Under the pieces are notes generated by a model, which worked only from the letters and a program-made list of their open reading frames with translations, was not told the DNA's origin and ran no database searches. The position numbers were made by a program, and so were the translations under genes. Below are positions 8,189-17,162 of a stretch of 64,000 nucleotides of DNA, piece by piece; the stretch's first letter is position 1; each line of letters opens with the position of its first letter. This stretch comes from Nakamurella aerolata (GTDB lineage Bacteria > Actinomycetota > Actinomycetes > Mycobacteriales > Nakamurellaceae): positions 186,001-250,000 of the forward strand of contig NZ_JABEND010000004.1 in NCBI RefSeq assembly GCF_013002705.1, in the 5' to 3' direction.

Positions 8189-9183
8189 CGGGTCCGCCTG
8201 GCGTGCGCCGGATCGGGAGCCGTCCAGTACCGGTACTGGTGATGCAGCGTCATGCCGGCCTTGCGGTAGAGGGCGATCGCCGGCGCGTTGTCGCCGCGCA
8301 CTTGCAAGTACAGTGCCGTCCGCTGCTCGGCCGCGTGCCGTGCCGCCTCCTGCAACAGCGTTGCGGCGACCCGCTGCCGACGGGCGGCCGGGTCGACGTG
8401 CACCGAGAACAAACCCGTCCAGCCGGCGTCGGTGGCGGTGCGTGCCACCCCCAGCACCTGGCCGTCTCTGCTCAGGGTGAAGTACTCGGGCGCCGCCGCC
8501 AGAGCCAGCATGGCGGCAAACACCTTGCGGTGCAGTCGTTCCCGGTCGGTTGCCCCGTTCCACCAGTGGACGTCAGTTGCCGGCGCCATGGCGACAGTGA
8601 CGCCGTCGGGTGGGGTGCTCAGCGTGGCCACCGCCGCCGCGGGATCGGCCGTCATTACCCAGGTCGGCGCGGACGGTTCCCAGCCCCGCTGCCGGGCATG
8701 CTCGGCCACCGGCCCGTCGGCCACCTGCACCCGCGCCGGCAGATCCCTTGCCGCGTAAAACTTCTCCACCTGGTCGAGCGCCGCGGGAATCGGCAGTCCC
8801 GGATCGCCGATCGGCAGCGCCGAGTTCGCCCGCATGGTGAAGCCCGCGCCGGCCCGCAGCGTCCACTCGCCGAGCCGCTGCACCTGTAGCGGCGGCAGGC
8901 CGGACGTCATCAGCGTCTGCAGCGCGTCAGGACTCGTCCCCAGCAGCTCGTCGACGGGGCGCCGCCGGAACGCTGCCGGCGGCACCGGCTTGGCTGCCGT
9001 CACGTTGCCGCGCGGTACCCGCACATCGCCGCGGCGGGTGCGCACGGTGAGCGTCTCCCGATCGGCGCCCACCAGCTGACCGAGCGCATCGGTCTGCCCG
9101 CCAGGGATGCGGTGCCGTATCACCACCCGGCCGCCGATCGGCGCGGCATCGGGATCGCCGGGGTGCGGGGGCTGCTGCTGCAC
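8185..9183 (-). CDS. GNAT acetyltransferase with N-terminal SH3-like domain
   Basis: 332 residues. The first ~85 (GGRVVIRHRI ... GDVRVPRGNVTAAKPVP) look like the small beta-barrel preceding some mycobacterial GNAT enzymes. The middle is a degenerate GNAT-like half and the C-terminus a complete GNAT fold: TGLFSVHVDPAARRQRVAAT contains the acetyl-CoA loop (R-x-x-R-V-A), followed by YLQVRGDNAPAIALYRKAGM. It would acetylate an amine on a small molecule or protein; the substrate is unknown. It overlaps DUF4031 downstream and is divergent from the PatB-type gene with only 63 bases between. Confidence 0.82.
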   Translation of the reverse strand: MQQQPPHPGDPDAAPIGGRVVIRHRIPGGQTDALGQLVGADRETLTVRTRRGDVRVPRGNVTAAKPVPPAAFRRRPVDELLGTSPDALQTLMTSGLPPLQVQRLGEWTLRAGAGFTMRANSALPIGDPGLPIPAALDQVEKFYAARDLPARVQVADGPVAEHARQRGWEPSAPTWVMTADPAAAVATLSTPPDGVTVAMAPATDVHWWNGATDRERLHRKVFAAMLALAAAPEYFTLSRDGQVLGVARTATDAGWTGLFSVHVDPAARRQRVAATLLQEAARHAAEQRTALYLQVRGDNAPAIALYRKAGMTLHHQYRYWTAPDPAHARRTR

Positions 9184-9246
9184 CGCTTGTGCCTATCACG
9201 CCGCCACCCCGCATGAGGTGGTGGGCCGTCATGAGAGTGTGAATCC

Positions 9247-10539
9247 ATGCACTCGGCCGCCAACGCACAAGGAGACCTTCCCGCCGCCGACGCACCGACC
9301 GCCGACGCCGCGACCGCCGACGCCGCGCCGACCGCAGCGGAGGATTTCGACGAGCAGCTGGACGCACTGTCGGCCGAGACCCTGCGTGGCCGCGGCGGCC
9401 TAAAGTGGGCGATCACCCAACCCGGCGAGCTCGCCGCCTGGATCGCCGAGATGGATGTGCCGATGGCGCCACCAATCAGCGCGGCGTTGCATCGATCGAT
9501 CGACGACGGAGCGGTGGGCTACTTGCCGCCGGCGGCGGCGGAGGCGTTCGCCGGCGCGGTGGCCAGGTTCGAGGCGGAAAAGTTCGGCTGGAACGTCGAT
9601 CCGGACGCCGTGGTGCCGCAAGCGGACGTGCTCGCTGCCCTGGAGCTCGCGGTCCGCCGGCTGCTTCCGCCCGGCGGCAAGCTGATTCTGCCGACCCCGG
9701 CCTACATGCCGTTCCTGTCGCTGCCGCCGTTGTGGGGCATCGAGGTGCTCACCGTCGGTTTGCTTCCCGATCCGGAAGCATCCGGCGGCTATCGACTCGA
9801 TCTCGACGGGATCGACGCGGCGTTCGCCGCCGGCGGCGCGCTGCTGGTGTTGTGCAACCCCTACAACCCGGTCGGCAAGGTGTTCGGGCGGGGCGAGTTG
9901 GCGGCGCTCACCGAGGTGGTCGATCGGCATGGTGGCCAGGTGTTCGCCGACGAGATCTGGGCGCCGCTGGTTTATCCCGGCAACAGCCACGTCCCGTACG
10001 CCAGCACCTCGGCCGCCGCGGCCGAGCACACCATCACCGCGGTGTCGGCGTCCAAGGCATGGAACCTGCCTGGACTCAAGACCGCAGCCGCCATCGTCAC
10101 CGGCACTGCCGGCCGCGCCGCCGTTGGTGAACTCGGCGACTTCGCCGCCCACGGCGCCGCGCTGCCAGGGCTGGTCGCGAACACCGCAGCGTTCAACCAG
10201 GGCGGACCGTGGCTGCGGCACACCCTGCGCTATCTGGACGGCAACCGGAACCTGCTCGCGCAGCGGCTGGCCGGACTCGCCGGCGTCGGCTTTCGCCGGC
10301 CGGACGCCACGTACCTGGCCTGGCTCGATCTGCGGGCGTTCTCGGCACCGGACGGGACGGTGCGGGGCACACCGATCGGTGCGTACCTGCGGGAACGCGC
10401 CGGCATCGTGGCGGTGGACGGAACCGATTGCGGCGCACCCGGATTCCTGCGGTTGAACTTCGCCATGCCGCGGCCGCTGCTGGCCGAGCTGGCCGACCGG
10501 CTGGCCACCGCCCTCGACGACCTGCCGCGCACCGCGTGA
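9247..10539 (+). CDS. PLP-dependent MalY/PatB-type aminotransferase/C-S lyase
   Basis: 430-residue fold-type I PLP enzyme. The segment LKWAITQPGELAAWIAEMDV is the characteristic opening of MalY/PatB C-S lyases. VLCNPYNPVGKVF contains the substrate-contact Asn, VFADEIWAPLVYPG the PLP-ring Asp, and SASKAWNLPGLKTA the Schiff-base Lys. It probably cleaves cystathionine or related thioethers to homocysteine or a thiol, pyruvate and ammonia, although amino transfer is possible. The first 30 residues are a low-complexity repeat (PTADAATADAAPTA). The stop overlaps the GTG of the following exporter, so export of a product or related amino acid is plausible. Confidence 0.87.
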   Translation: MHSAANAQGDLPAADAPTADAATADAAPTAAEDFDEQLDALSAETLRGRGGLKWAITQPGELAAWIAEMDVPMAPPISAALHRSIDDGAVGYLPPAAAEAFAGAVARFEAEKFGWNVDPDAVVPQADVLAALELAVRRLLPPGGKLILPTPAYMPFLSLPPLWGIEVLTVGLLPDPEASGGYRLDLDGIDAAFAAGGALLVLCNPYNPVGKVFGRGELAALTEVVDRHGGQVFADEIWAPLVYPGNSHVPYASTSAAAAEHTITAVSASKAWNLPGLKTAAAIVTGTAGRAAVGELGDFAAHGAALPGLVANTAAFNQGGPWLRHTLRYLDGNRNLLAQRLAGLAGVGFRRPDATYLAWLDLRAFSAPDGTVRGTPIGAYLRERAGIVAVDGTDCGAPGFLRLNFAMPRPLLAELADRLATALDDLPRTA

Positions 10540-11813
10540 GCAACAGCTGGCAATCGCTACCCGCCGTTGCCGCGGTGCAGCGCCGCACCGTCCGGTTGTT
10601 GGTGGCCGCGCAGATCGTCGGCGGCATCGGGATCGGCGCCGGTGCCTCACTCGGCGCCCTGCTCGCCGAGGACGTCACCAACTCGGAGACCTGGGCGGGG
10701 CTGGCCCGCACCGCCAGCACCCTCGGCGCGGCGCTGGCCGCCGTTCCGCTGGCGCTGCTGGCCACCCGCAAGGGCAGGGGGCCGGCGCTCGGCTTCGGCT
10801 GGGCCACCGCCGCCGTCGGCGGGGTGCTGCTGGTGGTGGCGGCGGCCACCCACTCCACCGCGGTGCTGGTGCTCGGCATGCTGATGTTCGGCTCCGGCAC
10901 CGCCACCAACCTGCAATCCCGTTATGCCGCAACCGATCTGGCGCCGCCGGACAAGCGCGCACGGACGCTCTCGCTGGTGGTGTGGTCGACCACCATCGGT
11001 GCCGTCCTCGGCCCCAACCTGGGCGGCCCCGGCGAGTGGGTGGCCGATCGGCTCGGGTTGCCGGTGCTGGGTGGGGCCTTCGTCATCTCCGCGGTGGTGC
11101 TCGGGGCCGGCGCGGTGTTCATGTGGGTGCTGCTGCGCCCCGACCCGCTGACGCTGGTACGGGCGCATACCCCCGTCGACCCGGCCGCGCCCACCGGCGG
11201 GGCGGGTGGCGTCCGGGCAGCGCTGCGGGTGGTGGCGAAACTGCCGACGGCCCGGTGGGCGCTGCTGGCGGTGGTGCTCGGGCACTGCGCGATGGCTGCG
11301 GTGATGACCATGACGCCGGTGCACATGAATCACCATGGCGCCTCGCTGCAGGTGGTCGGGCTCACCATCAGCGTGCATGTGCTTGGCATGTACGCCTTTT
11401 CGCCGTTGGTCGGCATGGCCTGTGACCGCTTCGGATCGACTGCCGTGATCGTGGTCGGGCAGCTGCTGTTTCTCGGGTCGGCGCTGGCCGCCGGGCTGGG
11501 CCAGACGTCGATGACGTGGGTGACGATAGGGCTCGGGCTGCTCGGGCTCGGCTGGTCGTGCAGCCTGGTCGGCGGCTCCACGCTGCTGACCGCGTCGGTA
11601 CCGGTGGAGCACCGCACCGCCGTGCAGGGCGCCTCCGACATGGCGATGAACATCGCGGCCGCCGTCGCCGCGGCCGGATCCGGTCCGGCGCAGGCACTCT
11701 GGGGCTTCGGCGGGCTGAACGCGATGGCCGCGATCCTGACGTTGCCGGTGCTGCTGGCGCTGGCGGTGACGGTGCTGACCTCCTCGCAGCGTCGCGCCGG
11801 CCTGCCTGGTTAG
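10536..11813 (+). CDS. MFS transporter
   Basis: 425-residue major facilitator with twelve predicted helices, starting at GTG 10536, which overlaps the PatB-type stop (GTGA). Hydrophobic segments begin with LLVAAQIVGGIGIGAGASLG and continue with ALAAVPLALLATRKGRGPAL, holding the loop 2-3 basic motif in a variant form. The second half starts around ALLAVVLGHCAMAAVMTMTP. The cytoplasmic centre (RPDPLTLVRAHTPVDP) is short. Translational coupling suggests it exports or imports something tied to the PatB-type enzyme; the substrate cannot be predicted. Confidence 0.85.
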   Translation: MSNSWQSLPAVAAVQRRTVRLLVAAQIVGGIGIGAGASLGALLAEDVTNSETWAGLARTASTLGAALAAVPLALLATRKGRGPALGFGWATAAVGGVLLVVAAATHSTAVLVLGMLMFGSGTATNLQSRYAATDLAPPDKRARTLSLVVWSTTIGAVLGPNLGGPGEWVADRLGLPVLGGAFVISAVVLGAGAVFMWVLLRPDPLTLVRAHTPVDPAAPTGGAGGVRAALRVVAKLPTARWALLAVVLGHCAMAAVMTMTPVHMNHHGASLQVVGLTISVHVLGMYAFSPLVGMACDRFGSTAVIVVGQLLFLGSALAAGLGQTSMTWVTIGLGLLGLGWSCSLVGGSTLLTASVPVEHRTAVQGASDMAMNIAAAVAAAGSGPAQALWGFGGLNAMAAILTLPVLLALAVTVLTSSQRRAGLPG

Positions 11814-12108
11814 ACTGAGCACGCTGACCGACGACGGTGGCTAGGGTTCCGCCGGCTGCGCGCGCCCCTTTGTTGACAGTCTCGATGACGGTCTGGTCGA
11901 CAAGCGGGCGGCAGCCGGGCAGGTCCGAGCGCCACAACCGCGTGCTCGCACCCGCGAGCCGCGAACACCTCAGGGACAAAAGCCCGGGGAGGGACCGGTC
12001 GGCGCCGAGAGTGCCGTCGCGTCGACGGTTGCCCGGTGCCGAACGGATGGTGATTCGTCCGGGGCCGGCGGCCGAGGCGCACGGTATCCAGCGCAGAAGG
12101 AGCCGTCG

Positions 12109-13725
12109 ATGGGTCAGCCCCAGCAGCAAACAGAGTCAGTGAACAGCCAGCCGCCGGCACCCTCGCACCGGCCGGTGCTGGTGGTCGACTTCGGCGCCCA
12201 ATACGCGCAGCTCATCGCCCGGCGGGTGAGGGAAGCCGGCGTCTACTCCGAGATCGTGCCGTCCGGCACGCCGCTGCCGCAGCTGCTGGCCCGCGACCCG
12301 GCAGCCATCATCCTGTCCGGTGGGCCGTCCAGCGTGTACGCCGACGGCGCCCCGCAGATCGACCAGCGGCTGTTCGACGCCGGGCCACCGGTGTTCGGCA
12401 TCTGCTACGGCTTCCAGGCGATGACGACGGCGCTGGGTGGCCGGGTGGACCGCACCGGTCGCCGGGAGTACGGCTCGACCACGCTCACCAGAACGTCCGG
12501 CGACGCCGGCGCGGAAAGCGTGCTGCTGCAAGACGTTCCGCCGACGGCGCAGGTCTGGATGAGCCACGGCGACTCGGTCGCCCAGGCCCCGGACGGGTTC
12601 ACCGTCACCGCAGCGACCGCCGACACCCCGATCGCCGCCTACGAGAATCTGCAAAGGCGGCTCGCCGGGGTGCAGTACCACCCCGAGGTGATCCACAGCC
12701 AGCACGGCCAGGATGTGTTGCGGCGCTTCCTGTTCGACATTGCCGGCCTGCAGCCGGACTGGACTCCTGGTGAGATTCTGGCCGAGCAGGTGGCCGCCAT
12801 CCGCGCCCAGATCGGCGACGCCAAGGTGCTGTGCGGGTTGTCCGGCGGGGTCGACTCGGCGGTGGCGGCCGCGCTGGTGCACCGGGCCGTCGGCGACCAG
12901 CTCACCTGCGTGTTCGTCGACCACGGGCTGCTGCGCCAGGGCGAGCGGGAACAGGTGGAGCGGGACTATGTTGCGGCGACCGGCATCAAGCTGGTCACCG
13001 TCGACGCCTCCGAGCGGTTCCTCGGAGCGCTGGCCGGGGTGAGCGATCCTGAGACCAAGCGCAAGATCATCGGCCGGGAGTTCATCAGGGTGTTCGAGCA
13101 AGCCGCCGCCGACATCTCCGAGGCCGAGGGCGGCATCCGATACCTGGTGCAGGGCACGCTGTATCCCGACGTGGTCGAATCCGGCGGCGGCAGCGGCACC
13201 GCCACCATCAAGTCGCATCACAACGTCGGTGGGCTCCCCGAAGACATGACCTTCGAGTTGGTCGAACCGCTGCGCACGCTCTTCAAGGACGAGGTGCGCG
13301 CGCTCGGCCGCACCCTCGGCCTGCCGGAGGCGATGGTGGCGCGGCACCCGTTCCCCGGGCCGGGACTCGGGATCAGGATCATCGGCGATGTGACGGCCGA
13401 ACGGCTGGAGACGCTGCGGGCGGCGGACGCCATCGTCCGCGAGGAGATGACGGCCGCCGGCGTCGACGGAATGATCTGGCAGTGCCCTGTTGTGCTGCTG
13501 GCGGACGTGAGAAGCGTTGGGGTGCAAGGCGACGGCCGCAGCTACGGGCACCCGATCGTGTTACGGCCGGTGTCGAGTGAGGACGCGATGACGGCCGACT
13601 GGACCCGGCTGCCCGACGAGCTGCTCGCCCGGATCTCGCACCGGATCACCGGTGAGGTGGACGAGGTGAACCGGGTGGTGCTGGACATCACCAGCAAACC
13701 GCCGGGCACCATCGAATGGGAGTGA
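12109..13725 (+). CDS. guaA: GMP synthase (glutamine-hydrolysing)
   Basis: 538-residue two-domain enzyme converting XMP to GMP with ATP and glutamine. The class I glutamine amidotransferase half shows [15 protein letters not shown], the nucleophile elbow GICYGFQAM and the [10 protein letters not shown] His/Glu pair. The ATP pyrophosphatase half begins with the PP-loop [16 protein letters not shown]. The C-terminus [10 protein letters not shown] is the classic GuaA ending. A good ribosome site, AGAAGGAG (12095-12102), precedes the ATG by six bases. The 295 bases upstream hold no gene; a TTGACA at 11873 may be a -35, but I find no convincing -10 and no riboswitch-like fold. Confidence 0.97.
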   Translation: MGQPQQQTESVNSQPPAPSHRPVLVVDFGAQYAQLIARRVREAGVYSEIVPSGTPLPQLLARDPAAIILSGGPSSVYADGAPQIDQRLFDAGPPVFGICYGFQAMTTALGGRVDRTGRREYGSTTLTRTSGDAGAESVLLQDVPPTAQVWMSHGDSVAQAPDGFTVTAATADTPIAAYENLQRRLAGVQYHPEVIHSQHGQDVLRRFLFDIAGLQPDWTPGEILAEQVAAIRAQIGDAKVLCGLSGGVDSAVAAALVHRAVGDQLTCVFVDHGLLRQGEREQVERDYVAATGIKLVTVDASERFLGALAGVSDPETKRKIIGREFIRVFEQAAADISEAEGGIRYLVQGTLYPDVVESGGGSGTATIKSHHNVGGLPEDMTFELVEPLRTLFKDEVRALGRTLGLPEAMVARHPFPGPGLGIRIIGDVTAERLETLRAADAIVREEMTAAGVDGMIWQCPVVLLADVRSVGVQGDGRSYGHPIVLRPVSSEDAMTADWTRLPDELLARISHRITGEVDEVNRVVLDITSKPPGTIEWE

Positions 13726-15038
13726 GCGCACCGGAACCCGACCCGGAGCCGGGCCAGGAGCCGGCGCCGGACCGGAAGCGGGTATCGGGCCGGGGCCGGG
13801 CGTCGGACCGCGCACCGGGGCAGCGCAAAAGCCTTGCGGCACTGGTGATCACACTCGGCGCGCTGTCGGCGTTCGGGCCGCTGTGTCTGGACATGTACCT
13901 GCCGGCGCTGCCGCAGTTGCCGGCGGCGCTGCGTTCCACCGAGGCGATGGCGCAGCTGTCGCTGACCGCGTGCATCGTCGGGCTGGGCGTCGGGCAACTG
14001 GTGGTCGGGCCGCTGTCCGACCGGCTGGGCCGGCGCTGGCCGCTGCTGGTCGGCGTTGCGGTGTTCACCGCGACCAGCATCGGTTGCGCGGTGGCCACCT
14101 CCATGCCGGTGCTGATCGGGCTGCGGCTGCTGCAGGGGGTGGCGGGAGCGTCCGGGATCGTGGTCGGGCGCGCGGTGGTGGCCGATCTGTTTGCCGGTCG
14201 CAGGGCCGCCGGCTTCTTCTCCACCATGACGGTGATCAACGGTCTCGCACCGATTCTGGCGCCGTTGATCGGCGGTCAGATTCTGCGGTGGGGCGATTGG
14301 CGGCTGGTGTTCTGGGTGCTGGCCGGTATCGGAGTTGCCCTGCTGGTGGCGACCGCGCTGGTGATCGACGAGACGCTGCCGCCCCGGCGCCGGGCCACCG
14401 GCGGTTTCGGTGCTTTGGCCCGCGCGGTCGGGACGGTGCTCGGTGATCGGGTGACGATGGGGTACGTGCTGGCCGGCACCGCGGTCGCCGCCGCGATGTT
14501 CGGCTACATCTCGGCGTCACCGTTCTTGTTGCAGGACGGCTTCAGCCTGACGCCGCAACAGTTCTCGCTGTGTTTCGCGGCGAACGCGGTCGGCATCGTT
14601 GTGGCCGGGCAGACCTCTGCGGTGGCCCTGCGCCGTGGTGCCCGGCCGCTGGTGCTGCTGACGTTCGGCGTCGTCCAGGCCGCGGCCGGGGCGCTGCTGC
14701 TGATGCTGGCGGTGTGGTTGCGGTGGCCGCTGGGACCGGTGCTGATCGGGCTGTGGGTGCTGGTGTCCGCGGTCGGTCTCACGCTGCCGAACGCGTCCGC
14801 GCTGGCGATGGACCGGCACCGGCCGGTCGCCGGCGCGGCCTCCGCCGTCATCGGGCTGCTGCAGTTCGGGACGGCCGGGCTCACCAGCCAGCTGGTCGGT
14901 TTCGGCGACCGCGGCCGGGGCCTCGCACTCGGTGTGGTTGCGGTGGGCTGCGTCGCGGTGGCCGGCGTGGCGCTCGCGATGGCCCGGCGAAGCGCACCGC
15001 CGAACGACGTCAGCCGCGAGCCGACGCCCCAGACCTGA
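13716..15038 (+). CDS. Bcr/CflA-type MFS drug exporter
   Basis: 440-residue multidrug-type MFS pump. After a charged Pro/Glu/Arg-rich N-terminus of ~40 residues comes [13 protein letters not shown], the Bcr/CflA signature in helix 1, then [14 protein letters not shown] (MFS motif A) and [20 protein letters not shown] (motif C region). Twelve helices can be counted. The ATG at 13716 overlaps the end of guaA by ten bases; a GTG two codons later (13722) gives a GTGA overlap and is equally plausible. Co-transcription with guaA is likely but no functional link is obvious. Confidence 0.88.
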   Translation: MGVSAPEPDPEPGQEPAPDRKRVSGRGRASDRAPGQRKSLAALVITLGALSAFGPLCLDMYLPALPQLPAALRSTEAMAQLSLTACIVGLGVGQLVVGPLSDRLGRRWPLLVGVAVFTATSIGCAVATSMPVLIGLRLLQGVAGASGIVVGRAVVADLFAGRRAAGFFSTMTVINGLAPILAPLIGGQILRWGDWRLVFWVLAGIGVALLVATALVIDETLPPRRRATGGFGALARAVGTVLGDRVTMGYVLAGTAVAAAMFGYISASPFLLQDGFSLTPQQFSLCFAANAVGIVVAGQTSAVALRRGARPLVLLTFGVVQAAAGALLLMLAVWLRWPLGPVLIGLWVLVSAVGLTLPNASALAMDRHRPVAGAASAVIGLLQFGTAGLTSQLVGFGDRGRGLALGVVAVGCVAVAGVALAMARRSAPPNDVSREPTPQT

Positions 15039-15134
15039 CCGGGCCGGTGTCAACGTCGGTCGGAGGGGTCAGCGGGCGGAGTGTCGGTCGGTTCTCAACA
15101 ACTCAGCCAACGCTCGCCCACACTGGGCCGGCGA

Positions 15135-15371
15135 TCAGGCGTCCGCGCCTGGCCGCCGGGGGAGCGCGGTCAGCAGCAGGATCAGCCCGACGGCGGCGAC
15201 CCCGCCGGCGACCAGCCAGCGCAGCACTCCGGAGGTCAGCCAACCGACCGAGCCGCTGAGGCCGACCACCGCGACGGCCAGAAAGATCAAGCCCCACACC
15301 AGTCCGGCGATGCTCGGGCCCGGCTGGGTAGGTTCCGAGGTCGGTCGCTGAGCGGGTTGCTGATCAGCCAC
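15135..15371 (-). CDS. Small two-helix membrane protein
   Basis: 78-residue protein starting at GTG 15371, eight bases inside the 3' end of the PspC-domain gene. A polar Gln/Pro-rich N-terminus is followed by two hydrophobic helices (IAGLVWGLIFLAVAVVGL and WLVAGGVAAVGLILLLTAL). Small proteins of this kind commonly follow PspC/LiaF-like genes in actinobacteria. It is likely a third component of the envelope-stress module; no domain name can be assigned with confidence. Confidence 0.72.
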   Translation of the reverse strand: MADQQPAQRPTSEPTQPGPSIAGLVWGLIFLAVAVVGLSGSVGWLTSGVLRWLVAGGVAAVGLILLLTALPRRPGADA

Positions 15372-17052
15372 GGCGCACCTCCAGTTGGCCAAGTCCCACA
15401 TGGGTTTTCAGGTTGATCACCGGTACCGGCCGGTTGCCCGTGCCGCGGCCGATCTGCTGCGCGGTGCGCTCGTCGGCGAAACCATCGGCCGTCTGGCCAA
15501 GGCACTTCACCGAGCCCATGTTGACCGAACATATTGCGTTGACCGTAGCGCCGGCCGGGACGATCACGGTCAGCTGGCCGGTGTTCACCTCGGCGCTGGT
15601 GTTGATCACCGCGCCGCCGGCCAGGTTGGCCTGCCGCAGGTCCAGCACCGCGTCGCCGGCCTGCAGGTGGAACTCACCGGCCGCCTGCTCCGCCGTCGTC
15701 GGCGTCCACGCGGTGCGTCCGACGTTGCCGACCCCGCCGATACCGGCCATCGACAGCAGCACGGTGATCACGGCGACCGGAACGCCCAGCCCGATCAGCT
15801 TCGGGCGATGCCCGGTGAGCGCCGCCAGCAGGATGCCGATGGCCAGCACCGCCAGCACCGCGCCGCTGATCGCCGACCAGTGCAGCCCCGGCCAGAGCCC
15901 GGCGAACATGCCGCCGACCAGCAGCGCCCCGGTGAGCAGCGCGGCGCCCAGCGTCACCCTGGTGATGGCGGTGCCGCGCCGCTGCCGCGCCAGTTGCTGC
16001 GCCGACGGCGGCGGTGGTGGCGGCTCCGGCAGATCCCAGGCAAAGGGCGCTGCCCCCAACGGATCCCACTGCGGCGGCCGGTGCGTTTCGAGGCCGGACG
16101 ACGCCGCCGTGCCGGACTCGGGTGCGGTGCCGGGCTCGGGCTCCGGTGCGGAGCCGCCCTCGGGTGCTGAGCCGCCCTCGGGACGTGCCGCCGCGGCCGT
16201 CGCCGGGTCGGCGCCGGCGGGACGCTCGGCAGTGGTGCGCTTGTGCAGGTCGACCCGATCGGAGTCGGACCTGTCCCAGAACGCCGGCTGCGGGAAGGGC
16301 GAGCGGCCGCCGGTGCGGTCGGGGTTGTGGAGATACTCGTGCCGCACCAACGCGTCGTCGGCGTTGCCCAGGCGGACGGGTTCCGAGCCGGGCCGCTGCG
16401 GATGCCCGCCGACCTTGTCGCCGAGCCGGCGGCTGAACTCTTCGGCGCGGCGGCCGACCCGTTGGCCCCACCGTTCGGCGCGGCGGCCGAGGTGCTTGCC
16501 CCACTGCTCGGCGCGGCGGCTGACATCGTCACCCCAGGCACTTGCCTTCTCGCTCCACTCGGCTGTGCTGTCGGCGAGTCGGTGCCCGGCGCCGCCTACG
16601 GTTTCTCGCGGCCGGCTCGACCTGCGTTGATGGCAGGAGTGTTTGCGGCCAAGCACCACAAAGATGACGACAGCGACCGCGGCGGCCGGCAGCAGCTTGA
16701 ACCCCAGGGTCACCGCGGAGGCCGCAGACACCAGGACAAAAGCGGCCAGCACCAGCGTCAACGGTCCGGACATCGACGAGTGACCCCGCCCCAGCATGGC
16801 CTCGGCGGGTGACACCTCGTCCTGGTCGTCGGGCAGCAGCAACCAACCGGCGGCGTACAGCGCGAGACCGGTGCCGCCGAAGATGGTGAGCACCACGAAC
16901 GCGACGCGGATCAGGATCGGATCGATGCCCAGCCCCCGGCCGATGCCGCCGGCGACGCCGGCCAGCTTGCGGTCGCGGGCCGAGCGGCGGAACCGGCGCC
17001 GTTCTGGTGCGGTGTCGCCCCAGCCGGTGGGGAACTGCCCGTCGCTGCTCAT
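15364..17052 (-). CDS. PspC-domain / LiaF-like envelope stress protein
   Basis: 562 residues from ATG 17052. Residues ~20-80 are a PspC domain (LAGVAGGIGRGLGIDPILIR, then a helix ending GWLLLPDD). After a second hydrophobic pair come three 11-residue amphipathic repeats (RRAEQWGKHLG, RRAERWGQRVG, RRAEEFSRRLG), a long low-complexity Pro/Glu/Ala region, three to four more helices, and a C-terminal beta-rich domain rich in Asn/Val/Gly (DLRQANLAGGAVINTSAEV). That C-terminus resembles the LiaF beta-helical domain. It lies divergent to a PspC-histidine kinase and response regulator, an arrangement like LiaFSR or corynebacterial EsrISR, where the LiaF/EsrI member restrains the kinase. Inhibition of that kinase is therefore the likely role. 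Confidence 0.85.
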   Translation of the reverse strand: MSSDGQFPTGWGDTAPERRRFRRSARDRKLAGVAGGIGRGLGIDPILIRVAFVVLTIFGGTGLALYAAGWLLLPDDQDEVSPAEAMLGRGHSSMSGPLTLVLAAFVLVSAASAVTLGFKLLPAAAVAVVIFVVLGRKHSCHQRRSSRPRETVGGAGHRLADSTAEWSEKASAWGDDVSRRAEQWGKHLGRRAERWGQRVGRRAEEFSRRLGDKVGGHPQRPGSEPVRLGNADDALVRHEYLHNPDRTGGRSPFPQPAFWDRSDSDRVDLHKRTTAERPAGADPATAAAARPEGGSAPEGGSAPEPEPGTAPESGTAASSGLETHRPPQWDPLGAAPFAWDLPEPPPPPPSAQQLARQRRGTAITRVTLGAALLTGALLVGGMFAGLWPGLHWSAISGAVLAVLAIGILLAALTGHRPKLIGLGVPVAVITVLLSMAGIGGVGNVGRTAWTPTTAEQAAGEFHLQAGDAVLDLRQANLAGGAVINTSAEVNTGQLTVIVPAGATVNAICSVNMGSVKCLGQTADGFADERTAQQIGRGTGNRPVPVINLKTHVGLGQLEVRRG

Positions 17053-17090
17053 GGACCCAGCCTGCCCAGGCGGCGGTCGCGGCACTATCC

Positions 17091-17132
17091 GGGATCACCC
17101 TGGTTCCGATAACCAGGGTGCACCCCGATCCC
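17091..17132. promoter_or_regulatory. Divergent-promoter palindrome between PspC genes
   Basis: CACCCTGGTT (17096-17105) and AACCAGGGTG (17111-17120) form a perfect 10-bp inverted repeat with a 5-base centre, flanked by GGGATC and GATCCC (17091-17096, 17127-17132). It is placed between the two divergent PspC-module genes, 43 bases upstream of the kinase GTG. It is a strong candidate operator for the neighbouring LuxR-type response regulator; a transcribed hairpin is the alternative. Confidence 0.6.
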
Positions 17133-17162
17133 GCGCGCCCCGGCGCATGTGAGGGTGGAGGG

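Noticed and set aside
11814-12108. Purine riboswitch ahead of guaA
   Set aside because: No three-way junction core or conserved riboswitch segments could be found; only a possible -35 box is present.
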